This document shows, piece by piece, positions 40,337 through 48,983 of a stretch of DNA of 64,000 bases. Every line of letters begins with the position of its first letter. The first letter of the stretch is position 1. The stretch comes from JBEBVQ01 sp037190845 (GTDB taxonomy: Bacteria > Bacteroidota > Bacteroidia > Chitinophagales > Chitinophagaceae), in contig JBBCJI010000003.1 of assembly GCA_037190845.1 (NCBI GenBank), positions 248,001-312,000 of the forward strand. The letters are read 5' to 3'. The translations under genes and the position numbers were made by a program. Under the pieces are notes generated by a model. That model was not told where the DNA came from, searched no databases, and worked only from the letters and a program-made list of their open reading frames with translations.

Positions 40337-41755
40337 ATGCGGCCAACAATGAACAAATTACTGCAACCCAACAGATTCAGGAATATAAACATACTGGTAC
40401 TTGCCCTGTTTCTCATCCTGCTTGCGGGAGCCGTTACCTATGTGCAGGAACGAATGTTGTTCTGCGACGCTTCATACATCTGTTTTCATGTGCTGAACCT
40501 GGATCGTTTCTGTATCAGCGAACACCGGTACGGAAGCTTCATCACACAAATGTTTCCCCTGATCGCCGGGAAGCTGCAATTGCCATTATCCGGAGTGATA
40601 CTCCTCTATTCCATAAGCTTTAACCTCTTTTACCTGACGGTCGCAGCGCTGCTGATATTCCGCTATAAAAACACCCTGCTGGCCCTCCTGATGGCATTTT
40701 ACTACATACTCTTCGTAAGCCATACCTATTTCTGGACCAATAACGAAATACACCAGGCCACCGCTTGGATGTTTTTATTCTTTGGCTTCATGCTGCATTT
40801 TAAAAACAGAACTTACAGTTGGTGGCTGCACCTGCCGCTCTTTATACTGCTCGCCGGCCTCAGTATTTTCACGCATCCACTGATCTTATTGGTATTCCCT
40901 TTTTTATGGTTCTTTTTCCTCTCCGGCGAAAACAGGCCTTATAATATACTTCAGTCTGTTTTGCTGACACTTTTGCTGGCAGGTATTGTTGTTGTAAAAT
41001 ATCTGCTGATGCAGGAAAGCGCCTATGACAAACAAAAAATACCCGGTATTACACTGCCTGCCATACTGAATATATTCAGCTCACCTATGGCAGGGATTAT
41101 CATGAAAAAATTTATCAGTCATTACTATTTTGTCCCGGTCATATTTATCTGGGGGCTTTACAGCGCTTTCCGCATCAAAAAATATAAAGAAATCGTACTC
41201 ACGATCGGATTTGCCTTTGGCTATTTTACCGCTGTCTGTCTTACATTTGATTCCTTTATCCCCTTCTATCACGAAAGCGAATGGATGCCCTTTACCATCA
41301 TTGTGGCTGCACCGTTTGTCTTTTATACAATTCCACGTCTTAATTCTACTATTGCTACAGGCATCATCATTATTATTTTTGTGACACGTATCGTCAGTAT
41401 CGGGATCGCAGGAGAAAAATTCACAGAAAGAAAAGACTGGATATACAGCACCCTGGATCAGATGAAAAAACAAGAAATCACCAAGGGATACATATATACC
41501 GGTGATGAAAAAACAGATAATATCCTGATGATGCCATGGGGATTACCTTTAGAAAGTATTATAGCCTCCACATTGCAGGGGGATATGTCCCGCCGTACAT
41601 TTTTTGCCGATAACCCCGAAAAAGTGGCTGAACGAATTACACAGGCAGGAAAAGGGTTTGTATCCAGCTTCTGGGTCGAACAGGCGCAATCGTTAAACAG
41701 TTATTATTTTCCTGTTGACACCTCAACATACCAGCCTGTTTATACAGACAGATAA
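40337..41755 (+). CDS. Polytopic membrane protein, unrecognised (possibly GT-C-like)
   Basis: I do not recognise this 472-residue protein. It has about nine or ten hydrophobic helices (first at about residues 17-37, ILVLALFLILLAGAVTYV) and a soluble C-terminal part from about residue 370. The overall plan, with an early loop carrying charged residues (ERMLFCDASYICFH) and many aromatic residues, recalls GT-C-fold glycosyltransferases or O-antigen-type proteins, but no diagnostic motif is visible. Position after a large secreted protein and before tatA gives no firm functional hint. An ATG at 40349 is an alternative start. Confidence 0.65.
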   Translation: MRPTMNKLLQPNRFRNINILVLALFLILLAGAVTYVQERMLFCDASYICFHVLNLDRFCISEHRYGSFITQMFPLIAGKLQLPLSGVILLYSISFNLFYLTVAALLIFRYKNTLLALLMAFYYILFVSHTYFWTNNEIHQATAWMFLFFGFMLHFKNRTYSWWLHLPLFILLAGLSIFTHPLILLVFPFLWFFFLSGENRPYNILQSVLLTLLLAGIVVVKYLLMQESAYDKQKIPGITLPAILNIFSSPMAGIIMKKFISHYYFVPVIFIWGLYSAFRIKKYKEIVLTIGFAFGYFTAVCLTFDSFIPFYHESEWMPFTIIVAAPFVFYTIPRLNSTIATGIIIIIFVTRIVSIGIAGEKFTERKDWIYSTLDQMKKQEITKGYIYTGDEKTDNILMMPWGLPLESIIASTLQGDMSRRTFFADNPEKVAERITQAGKGFVSSFWVEQAQSLNSYYFPVDTSTYQPVYTDR

Positions 41756-41815
41756 GTGTCCGTATAAAAGGCATTAAAGACAATTGGAAAAAAGCCGGCT
41801 TACCGGGATTCTGTC

Positions 41816-41995
41816 TTATTGCTTGTTCGAATTGCCTGAATCGCCGTCTTTTGCATCTTTAAACTCTTTCATGCCTTTCCCCAGCCCACGCATCAACTCG
41901 GGAATTTTACGACCGCCAAACACAAGAAGCACAACCACCAGGATAATCACCCATTCCCATCCTCCCGGCATAGATATTAAAAATAAAGTTGCCAT
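41816..41995 (-). CDS. tatA: Twin-arginine translocase subunit TatA/E
   Basis: This 59-residue protein has one membrane helix (about residues 12-28, GWEWVIILVVVLLVFGG) followed by the conserved hinge and amphipathic helix FGGRKIPELMRGLGKGMKEFK, which define TatA/TatE. It forms the Tat pore for folded proteins. ATG 41995 fits the family; a longer frame from 42055 reads through the promoter. The Tat system is needed for ActB of the respiratory cluster, which has a twin-arginine signal. TatC is not in this window. A TAATTTTG box lies 17 bp upstream of the start. Confidence 0.88.
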   Translation of the reverse strand: MATLFLISMPGGWEWVIILVVVLLVFGGRKIPELMRGLGKGMKEFKDAKDGDSGNSNKQ

Positions 41996-42012
41996 AATAG
42001 CCCATTTAAGTT

Positions 42013-42020
42013 CAAAATTA
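42013..42020 (-). promoter_or_regulatory. -7 box TAATTTTG for tatA
   Basis: TAATTTTG on the minus strand, 17 bases before ATG 41995, fits TAnnTTTG. It supports the shorter TatA start. Confidence 0.45.
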
Positions 42021-42075
42021 CAACTATTTATGCTATGCATTGCCGGCTTATTCATATTCGTTTGGCATCACATAC

Positions 42076-42106
42076 TTTGCAGTTATGTGTTATACCTGTA
42101 ACTTTG
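42076..42106 (+). promoter_or_regulatory. Consensus promoter TTTG-N19-TAACTTTG of gcvP
   Basis: TTTG (42076-42079) and TAACTTTG (42099-42106) are separated by exactly 19 bases, matching the Bacteroidota consensus. The leader would be about 70 nt. I saw no glycine riboswitch in it. Confidence 0.7.
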
Positions 42107-42182
42107 CGCTGCCAGACCCGATAGCCGGCTGTTTCTTGTCTGCCACAGGCCAGGTTAATGATCATCTAACTCAAGTAATATT

Positions 42183-45068
42183 ATGAATTTATTCGCGCTT
42201 CAGAATCGTGAATTTGCCGGACGTCACCTGGGTCCGCGTGACCAGGATGTACCGGAAATGCTGCAAACAATAGGTGTAGCCGACATGGATGAGCTGATCG
42301 CCCGGACGGTGCCGGAAGCCATTCGTATGCAGCGTCCGCTTGACACGCCACCCGCCATGAGCGAGGCAGAGTACCTCCGCTTTATTAAAGAGGTATCTAT
42401 GAAAAACCAGGTCTTACGCAATTATATAGGCCAGGGATATTATGACACGCATACACCGAGTGTGATCCTCCGGAATATCTTCGAAAATCCGGGTTGGTAC
42501 ACACAGTACACTCCTTACCAGGCAGAGATATCACAGGGAAGGCTCGAAAGTCTGCTCAACTTCCAGACCGTCGTCAGTGATCTGACCGGGCTGCCGATCG
42601 CGAATGCTTCCCTGCTGGATGAGGCAACCGCTGCCGCAGAAGCAATGGGTATGTTTTTTCATACCCTGAATAAGACAACTAATGCAGAGCGTCCGAAATT
42701 CTTTGTAGATAACGACGTATTTCCGCAAACGCTGGATGTACTGCATACCCGCGCTACTCCACTCGGTATAGAGCTGGTATCCGGCGATTACCGGACTATC
42801 GCAATTGACAATACATTCTGTGGGGCGCTGGTACAATACCCCAACGACAAAGGATCGGTAGAAGATTATCGCGACTTCATCAACCGTGTACATGCTGCCG
42901 GCGCTTTTGTAGCCATGGCTACGGATTTGCTGGCACTGACGCTGCTGAAAGCTCCCGGAGAACTGGACGCAGACGTTGCGCTGGGATCCGCTCAACGCTT
43001 CGGCGTACCGCTGGGATACGGCGGACCACATGCTGCCTTCTTCGCTGTTAAGGACGACTTCAAACGCAGCATACCAGGCCGTATCATCGGCGTCAGTGTA
43101 GATGCAAACGGCAACCGCGCTCTGCGCATGGCGCTGCAGACACGTGAACAGCACATCAAACGTGAAAAAGCTACATCTAACATCTGCACAGCCCAGGCAC
43201 TGCTGGCCAATATGGCGGCTATGTTTGCTGTGTATCACGGACCCGACGGATTAAAACACATTGCCAAACGTGTATCATTACTCACGCATACCCTTGCCGA
43301 AAGCCTGAAAGAATACGGATACGAACTCTTATCGGAATCATTCTTCGATACAATTGTTGTAAAGACCGCCAATAGCACGGCTATCCGCGAAAAAGCAGAA
43401 GCAGCACGGATCAACTTCCGTTATTTCAATACAGATGGGCTGATTGGTATCTCGCTTGATGAAACGACTACTACTTCTGACCTGGCCGACATACTGGCCG
43501 TATTCGCAAAAGACACGGAAGATGCAGTGAGCTTTGTAATCGAAGATGACAAAATATTGTCGGGGATCCCCTCCGGCCTGGTAAGGACTTCAGAATTTCT
43601 GACACACGATGTATTTAATACGCACCACAGCGAGTCGCAGATGATGCGTTATATAAAAACACTCGAGAACAAAGATCTCTCACTCAACACGAGCATGATC
43701 TCCCTTGGATCCTGTACCATGAAGCTGAATGCGGCTTCTGAAATGATCCCGCTAAGCTGGGCACACTGGTCTAAAATGCATCCGTTCGCTCCCGTAAACC
43801 AGGCAGCCGGTTATCAACATATAGCAAAAGAGCTGGGTAATTATTTATGCAAGATCACAGCATTTGACGCCTGCAGCCTGCAGCCCAATAGTGGCGCGCA
43901 AGGTGAATATGCGGGCCTGCTCACCATCCGCAACTATCACGAAAGCCGCAATGAAGGGCACCGTGATATAATGCTGATCCCGATCTCTGCGCACGGTACG
44001 AATCCGGCATCCGCAGTAATGGCCGGCTATAAAGTTGTTGTTGTGAAAGCACTCGAGAACGGCTATATTGACGTAGAAGATCTGAAAGCAAAAGCAGCAC
44101 AATATGCCGCCAATCTTGCAGGTATTATGATCACCTATCCTTCTACTTACGGAGTATACGAAGAAACAGTAAAGGAAATCACACAGATCGTACACGAACA
44201 TGGCGGACAGGTGTATATGGACGGCGCCAATATGAATGCCCAGGTAGGGCTTACCGCACCCGGCCTGATCGGCGCGGACGTCTGCCATCTGAACCTGCAT
44301 AAGACTTTTGCTATCCCCCACGGCGGCGGCGGCCCCGGCATGGGACCCATTTGTGTGAAAGCACACCTGGAACCTTTCCTTCCAGGACACATCAGTATAG
44401 AAGGCACAAATACAACAACTACCAACGCGGTATCTGCCGCTGCTTATGGCTCCGCCAGCATACTCCTGATCAGTTATGCTTATATCCGGATGCTCGGATA
44501 TGAAGGACTGAAAGAAGCTACTGAATATGCAATCCTGAATGCAAACTATATGCGTGCAAGATTACAGAATGCTTATGATGTACTTTATACCGGCACAGGA
44601 GGCACCTGCGCACATGAATTCATCATAGACCTCCGCCCCTTTAAGAAAACGGCAGAGATCGAGGCGGAAGACGTAGCGAAACGTCTTATGGATTATGGCT
44701 TCCATGCACCTACGATGAGCTTCCCGGTGCCAGGCACAATCATGATAGAGCCTACCGAATCGGAAGACAAGGCAGAACTCGACCGTTTTTGTGATGCCCT
44801 GCTGCAGATACGGGAAGAAATACGGACTATTGAGGAAGGTCTGGCTGATAAAAAGGACAACCTGTTGAAGAATGCACCACATACACAGACAGAAGTGATC
44901 GCATCAGAATGGAATCATAACTATAGTCGCGAAGCAGCCGTGTTCCCGTTGCCATACGTCCGGGTAAACAAATTCTGGCCTTCGGTGAAACGGGTGAATA
45001 ACACCGCTGGTGACCGGAATCTGATCTGTACCTGCGAACCCATAGAATCCTATATGGAAACCGCATAA
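42183..45068 (+). CDS. gcvP: Glycine dehydrogenase (aminomethyl-transferring), P-protein
   Basis: This 961-residue enzyme decarboxylates glycine and passes the aminomethyl group to lipoyl H-protein in the glycine cleavage system. It is the full-length fused form, with both alpha- and beta-type halves. The PLP-binding lysine is Lys707 in LHKTF, followed by the Gly-rich loop AIPHGGGGPGMGP. Other family segments such as LGSCTMKLNAASEM and FCPP-type helices are normal. The T and H proteins are not encoded nearby. The stop codon is six bases before a strong GC-rich palindrome. Confidence 0.95.
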   Translation: MNLFALQNREFAGRHLGPRDQDVPEMLQTIGVADMDELIARTVPEAIRMQRPLDTPPAMSEAEYLRFIKEVSMKNQVLRNYIGQGYYDTHTPSVILRNIFENPGWYTQYTPYQAEISQGRLESLLNFQTVVSDLTGLPIANASLLDEATAAAEAMGMFFHTLNKTTNAERPKFFVDNDVFPQTLDVLHTRATPLGIELVSGDYRTIAIDNTFCGALVQYPNDKGSVEDYRDFINRVHAAGAFVAMATDLLALTLLKAPGELDADVALGSAQRFGVPLGYGGPHAAFFAVKDDFKRSIPGRIIGVSVDANGNRALRMALQTREQHIKREKATSNICTAQALLANMAAMFAVYHGPDGLKHIAKRVSLLTHTLAESLKEYGYELLSESFFDTIVVKTANSTAIREKAEAARINFRYFNTDGLIGISLDETTTTSDLADILAVFAKDTEDAVSFVIEDDKILSGIPSGLVRTSEFLTHDVFNTHHSESQMMRYIKTLENKDLSLNTSMISLGSCTMKLNAASEMIPLSWAHWSKMHPFAPVNQAAGYQHIAKELGNYLCKITAFDACSLQPNSGAQGEYAGLLTIRNYHESRNEGHRDIMLIPISAHGTNPASAVMAGYKVVVVKALENGYIDVEDLKAKAAQYAANLAGIMITYPSTYGVYEETVKEITQIVHEHGGQVYMDGANMNAQVGLTAPGLIGADVCHLNLHKTFAIPHGGGGPGMGPICVKAHLEPFLPGHISIEGTNTTTTNAVSAAAYGSASILLISYAYIRMLGYEGLKEATEYAILNANYMRARLQNAYDVLYTGTGGTCAHEFIIDLRPFKKTAEIEAEDVAKRLMDYGFHAPTMSFPVPGTIMIEPTESEDKAELDRFCDALLQIREEIRTIEEGLADKKDNLLKNAPHTQTEVIASEWNHNYSREAAVFPLPYVRVNKFWPSVKRVNNTAGDRNLICTCEPIESYMETA

Positions 45069-45073
45069 CATCA

Positions 45074-45104
45074 CGTAGGGGCGGGGGCAAGCCCCGCCCC
45101 TACG
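45074..45104. terminator. GC-rich palindrome between convergent gcvP and a secreted-protein gene
   Basis: Perfect 13-bp arms (CGTAGGGGCGGGG and its complement) enclose a 5-base loop. It starts five bases after the gcvP stop and ends one base before the convergent gene's stop codon. The GTAGGGGCGGGG core resembles dispersed palindromic repeats seen in many genomes. Like the palindrome at 25616, it fills the exact gap between two gene ends. Confidence 0.65.
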
Positions 45105-45105
45105 G

Positions 45106-45768
45106 TTACCGGTTCATATTTTTATATTCCTGGTTACTGATGATATGATATCCTTCCGGCACACGAAAAAGGGAGCGTTCCATAGGAGCAGCCAGCAGGT
45201 AATCTGCACGAAAATGCATCAGGACACCCGGTTCATTTTTAACTTCAAACGAGAGCGGGAGGAAAGAAATAGCGGGAAACCAGTCATACATCAGTTGTTC
45301 TGATAACTTCCATTCTTTAGAATAACACAGATCTGCTTTTGTACCGTCCGTATAAGTCGCCACTGCCGGTTGACAGTTATACCCCCCAATCGAAATCTGC
45401 TCTTCCTGTTGATCGGTCAGGCCGAATTTCCGGTATTTTTTTGAGGAGGCTTCCACATCCTGTTGAGTAAGCTGTACGGCGTACGGCCGGTCTGCCGTTG
45501 TCTGAAGGGAATAGGCAGTACGTTTATTGCCGTCCCAGATCAGAATATGTTTATAGCCATTGTCCAATTCCAGCTCTTTGCGCATCATCCGGTTCCTGAT
45601 ATACAGGCGGTATGTGCCGGAATGTCTGGTTATACCTTTTGGGGGGGCTTCGGTATCTATACTCACCGCATATACGATACACCCTTCCGTAAAAGGTTGT
45701 TGTGCAGCAAGTATCGGACACCATAACAGGAGCAACAGCACGAAGACACAATATTTATTACAGCTCAT
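45106..45768 (-). CDS. Secreted protein of unknown function
   Basis: This 220-residue protein has a signal peptide (MSCNKYCVFVLLLLLWCPILA, cleaved after AA). The body has the look of GLPGLI or DUF4412-type periplasmic proteins: an opening EGCIVYAVSIDTE strand, a mid-region IGGYNCQPAVATYTDGTKADLCYSKE resembling the substrate-like loop, and a C-terminal GVLMHFRADYLL ... FRVPEGYHII. I cannot assign a family with certainty, and no enzymatic motif is present. It is convergent with gcvP and not in an obvious operon. Confidence 0.65.
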   Translation of the reverse strand: MSCNKYCVFVLLLLLWCPILAAQQPFTEGCIVYAVSIDTEAPPKGITRHSGTYRLYIRNRMMRKELELDNGYKHILIWDGNKRTAYSLQTTADRPYAVQLTQQDVEASSKKYRKFGLTDQQEEQISIGGYNCQPAVATYTDGTKADLCYSKEWKLSEQLMYDWFPAISFLPLSFEVKNEPGVLMHFRADYLLAAPMERSLFRVPEGYHIISNQEYKNMNR

Positions 45769-45848
45769 AATATTGTTTTTGTACGGAGTATATCGTACAG
45801 CAATATACAGCTATTCATTCACAGGGTGAGAGAATTCATGTTGCATCA

Positions 45849-47012
45849 TTAAACAGTAACACCGGCCATCGCTTGCATACGCCGGATAGCCGCAGATAAT
45901 GTTTCTTCTTTTTTGGCAAAACAAAATCTGATCAGCCTGTCGTCTTTCCTGTTGTGATAAAAAGCGCTGACCGGTATTGTGGCTACCCCGTGTGCTGTTG
46001 TCAGCCATTGTGCAAACTCTGTATCCGGGAGCGTGCTGATCCGCTCATATCCAGCGATCTGGAAATAGCTGCCTGCAGAAGGGTTATGTATCGTAAACGG
46101 CAGCGTACAGATCATCTTCAGAAAATAATCTCTTTTCTGCTGCATCATGACATGAACCGGCGCCGGCTGAGGCTGCTGTGACAGATAGCGGGCCAGGGCA
46201 ACCTGTGCCGGTGTATGCACGGAGAATACCAGGAACTGGTGTATACGCCTGAATGCTTTTGTAAATGCCGGCGGCGCTACACAATAGCCGATTTTCCAGC
46301 CGGTATTATGATATACTTTCCCGAAGGAATAAAGCGCAAAGCTCCGCTCCCGCAATTCAGGATGCTGTAAGACACTGTAATGCCGCTGGTCATCATACAC
46401 CAACTGCTCATATACTTCATCAGAGACCACAATAATATCCGTATCCCGCAACAGATCTGCGAGGGTGTTCCAGTCTGCTTCATACCATATGGTCCCTGTC
46501 GGATTATGCGGTGTGTTCACAATGATCGCCCGTGTACGGGGACCAATTGCATCTTTTACTGCATTCCAGTCAACCGTGAATGCCGGCGCTTTGAGCGATA
46601 CCGGCACAACACGCGCACCGTTCATTTCGATATTGGGTATATAGCTGTCGTACGCCGGCTCCAGTATGATCACTTCGTCACCCGGACGAAGGATAGCTGT
46701 AAGCGCCGTATATACAGCATACGTAGCGCCGGGAGTAACCGTGATCTCTTCTCCGGGATCAACCGTGATATCATATCTCTTACCCAGTCCTGCTGCGATT
46801 GCTTCGCGCAACAACAGCAGGCCGCTCATAGGCGCATACTGATTATACCCTTCCGCTGCAGCTTCATGAAGATGTGTACCCAAAACAGGATCTACGGGAA
46901 AATCGGGGAAGCCCTGCGACAGGTTTACAGCATCATGCTGCTGCGCCAGGGCACTCATCACGGTAAATATAGTCGTGTCCGCCGCCGAATGTTTTGGGGG
47001 TAAGGATTGCAT
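45849..47012 (-). CDS. Class I aminotransferase, methionine aminotransferase-like
   Basis: This 387-residue PLP enzyme starts MQSLPPKHSAADTTIFTVMS and shows DAVNLSQGFPDFPVDP, NTPHNPTG and the lysine-bearing SFGKVYHNTGWKIGY. The combination fits the YbdL/methionine aminotransferase group, which also includes kynurenine transaminases. It is a different group from the fragment at 1-48. It lies 47 bp downstream of manC on the same strand, and the gap contains AATTAGCTGATGTGTCGATTAG-type repeat sequence, so co-transcription is possible. The preferred amino acid is inferred. Confidence 0.88.
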   Translation of the reverse strand: MQSLPPKHSAADTTIFTVMSALAQQHDAVNLSQGFPDFPVDPVLGTHLHEAAAEGYNQYAPMSGLLLLREAIAAGLGKRYDITVDPGEEITVTPGATYAVYTALTAILRPGDEVIILEPAYDSYIPNIEMNGARVVPVSLKAPAFTVDWNAVKDAIGPRTRAIIVNTPHNPTGTIWYEADWNTLADLLRDTDIIVVSDEVYEQLVYDDQRHYSVLQHPELRERSFALYSFGKVYHNTGWKIGYCVAPPAFTKAFRRIHQFLVFSVHTPAQVALARYLSQQPQPAPVHVMMQQKRDYFLKMICTLPFTIHNPSAGSYFQIAGYERISTLPDTEFAQWLTTAHGVATIPVSAFYHNRKDDRLIRFCFAKKEETLSAAIRRMQAMAGVTV

Positions 47013-47021
47013 ACATGAATT

Positions 47022-47058
47022 TTAATCAGCCAATTAGCTGATGTGTCGATTAGCTAAT
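47022..47058. repeat. AATTAGCTGAT-type repeat between manC and the aminotransferase gene
   Basis: The spacer contains CAGCCAATTAGCTGATGTGT followed by CGATTAGCTAAT. It is the same core as the palindrome at 9329-9364 and part of the same dispersed family. Confidence 0.45.
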
Positions 47059-47059
47059 A

Positions 47060-48145
47060 CTAAAGATACCGTTCACCTTTATTCCGTTTTACTTCCGCCA
47101 CATATTCCTTAATCTGCTGCTCCCGGTTGCGTTCGCAAACCAGCAATACATCGGGGGTATCAATAATGATAAATTTTTCCAGTCCCTGCAGAACAACCAG
47201 CTTGTTATCGGGGGCTTTGATCATACATTCACTTGCATCCACGATCATTACATTATTTCCGTATACCGAATTTCCCAGATAATCTTTTTCTGAATTTTCA
47301 TACGCAGACTCCCAGGTACCCAGATCGCTCCAGCCGAAATAAGCCGGAATCACATAGACATTCTTGGCTTTCTCCATAATACCATAATCAATGGAAACGT
47401 TGATACACTGAGCATATAAGGCTGCAATCACATCATGTTCACGACTGGTATTGTAGACATCCTTTGCCTGCACAAATACTTCGTGCATCTCCGGAATATA
47501 TTTGGACAATGCATTTATAACAGTTTTTACATTCCAGACGAAGATGCCGGAATTCCAGAGAAAGTCTCCGCTTTTCAGAAATGTCCTTGCCAGTTCAAGG
47601 GAAGGTTTTTCAGTAAATGTTTTTACCCGGTATACGCGATCTATTTCATCTTCCACGTCATACTGGATATATCCGTACCCTGTATCCGGGCGTGTAGGTT
47701 TGATACCAAGCGTAAGCAGCGCATCATGATGTGCAACAAAATCCAACGCATCATAGCAGGTCCGCTCAAATGCCCGCTCATCCATAATCAAGTGGTCTGC
47801 CGGGGTCATGATGATATTGGCATCCGGATTCTTTGCCATGATCTTATGCGCAAAATAAGCGGCACAGGGAGCCGTATTTTTCCGCGACGGTTCACTGATG
47901 ATATTCTCATCACTGATCTCCGGTATCTGCTGCCGGAGCGTATCCATATAAGCCTGGTTGGTAATGATGTATATGTTTTCCTTAGGGCAGATATTTTTGT
48001 ACCGGTAGTAGGTCCATTGGATGAGTGACCTGCCCGTACCTAACAAGTCCAGAAACTGTTTGGGATAACCCGAGCGGCTTACCGGCCAGAAGCGGCTGCC
48101 TATACCGCCGGCCATGATGGCCACGTAGTTGTTATGAATACTCAT
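47060..48145 (-). CDS. manC: Mannose-1-phosphate guanylyltransferase
   Basis: This 361-residue nucleotidyltransferase makes GDP-mannose from mannose-1-phosphate and GTP for surface polysaccharides and glycoproteins. The opening MAGGIGSRFWPVSRSGYPKQFL is the GTP-binding signature, and FTEKPSLELARTFLKSGDFLWNSGIFVW carries the conserved sugar-binding F-x-E-K-P. It lacks the C-terminal cupin isomerase domain of the bifunctional ManC/AlgA type, so it is the short single-function form. The upstream nfu gene is separated by a strong hairpin. Confidence 0.9.
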   Translation of the reverse strand: MSIHNNYVAIMAGGIGSRFWPVSRSGYPKQFLDLLGTGRSLIQWTYYRYKNICPKENIYIITNQAYMDTLRQQIPEISDENIISEPSRKNTAPCAAYFAHKIMAKNPDANIIMTPADHLIMDERAFERTCYDALDFVAHHDALLTLGIKPTRPDTGYGYIQYDVEDEIDRVYRVKTFTEKPSLELARTFLKSGDFLWNSGIFVWNVKTVINALSKYIPEMHEVFVQAKDVYNTSREHDVIAALYAQCINVSIDYGIMEKAKNVYVIPAYFGWSDLGTWESAYENSEKDYLGNSVYGNNVMIVDASECMIKAPDNKLVVLQGLEKFIIIDTPDVLLVCERNREQQIKEYVAEVKRNKGERYL

Positions 48146-48177
48146 TTCAGCACTTAAGCTTTAGGGGGTATAAAAAG

Positions 48178-48236
48178 GAAAGTTGAAAATGGAAAATTGA
48201 AATGAGTTAGTCTTCAATTTTCCATTTTCAACTTTC
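48178..48236 (-). terminator. Intrinsic terminator after nfu, built from a TTGAAAATGG repeat
   Basis: Perfect 24-bp arms (48178-48201 and 48213-48236; the left arm begins GAAAGTTGAAAATGG) enclose an 11-base loop. On the minus strand a run of T follows. It lies ten bases past the nfu stop. The stem is made of the same TTGAAAATGG words as the repeats near 18720 and 62120. Confidence 0.75.
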
Positions 48237-48245
48237 AATTAATCT

Positions 48246-48836
48246 TTACTCAGCTTCTGCCACCACTTCTTTTACTTCCGGAATCATACGTTTCATCATC
48301 CCTTCGATGCCGGCCTTTAACGTAATCATAGAAGAAGGACAACCGGAACAAGACCCTTGCAACATCAACTTGACAATACCGTCATCATAACCTTTGAAGC
48401 TGATAGCACCTCCGTCCATCTCCACCGCCGGCTTTACGTAGTTTTCGAGCAGCTCTTTGATCCTTTTTACTACATCGCTATCACTGCTGTCTACGGAATT
48501 GGTATTCGTTTTGACTACGATCTGATCCTCATGCAGTACCGTTTTTCCTTCTTCCAGGTACAGCTTCAGAAATTCACGGATGGTGGGAATGATCTCTTCC
48601 CATTGTGTATCGGGATTTTTGGTAATCGTCACAAAGTTGCTGGCAATAAAAACACTGCGCACAAAAGGAAATGCAAACAAGGCAGTTGCCAAGGGCGAAG
48701 GAGCAGCGCTGGCTTCATCCGGAAAATCAATACTCTTGCCCGGATACAACAATTTGTTCGCAACAAACTTCATTGTCTCCGGATTCGGTGTCATTTCAGT
48801 ATATATACTGACAACGATATTACCTGCATTAAGCAT
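48246..48836 (-). CDS. Nfu-type iron-sulfur scaffold protein
   Basis: This 196-residue protein has an N-terminal Nfu_N domain (about residues 10-95, YTEMTPNPETMKFVANKLL) and a C-terminal NifU domain with the Fe-S-binding pair CSGCPSS at about 160-166. Such proteins carry and deliver [4Fe-4S] clusters to target enzymes. Possible clients here include ActB. The start MLNAGNIVVSIYTEMTPNPE gives a slightly longer N-terminus than usual. A TTG-N19-TATTTTTG promoter lies just upstream. Confidence 0.92.
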   Translation of the reverse strand: MLNAGNIVVSIYTEMTPNPETMKFVANKLLYPGKSIDFPDEASAAPSPLATALFAFPFVRSVFIASNFVTITKNPDTQWEEIIPTIREFLKLYLEEGKTVLHEDQIVVKTNTNSVDSSDSDVVKRIKELLENYVKPAVEMDGGAISFKGYDDGIVKLMLQGSCSGCPSSMITLKAGIEGMMKRMIPEVKEVVAEAE

Positions 48837-48850
48837 AACGCTGTTTTTTA

Positions 48851-48880
48851 CAAAAATACGGAATAACAGGGGTTACACAA
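48851..48880 (-). promoter_or_regulatory. nfu promoter TTG-N19-TATTTTTG
   Basis: On the minus strand TTG (48878-48880) is followed after 19 bases by TATTTTTG (48851-48858), which ends 14 bases before the ATG at 48836. Both spacing and box match the Bacteroidota consensus. Confidence 0.6.
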
Positions 48881-48983
48881 TCAATTCATTTAATACGCTG
48901 ATAAATTAAAAACAGATGAAAAAATCATGGCACTATTTTTTCCACGTATAATAATATCGTTTTTTTGCATTGTGTTTCGTCAT

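Noticed and set aside
42107..42182. Possible glycine riboswitch upstream of gcvP
   Set aside because: The leader is only about 70 nt and lacks the tandem aptamer cores expected.
48916..48951. ATG at 48916 (MKKSWHYFFHV) as an alternative start for the DUF4421 gene
   Set aside because: The frame stops after 11 codons and no single-base shift gives a coherent signal peptide.
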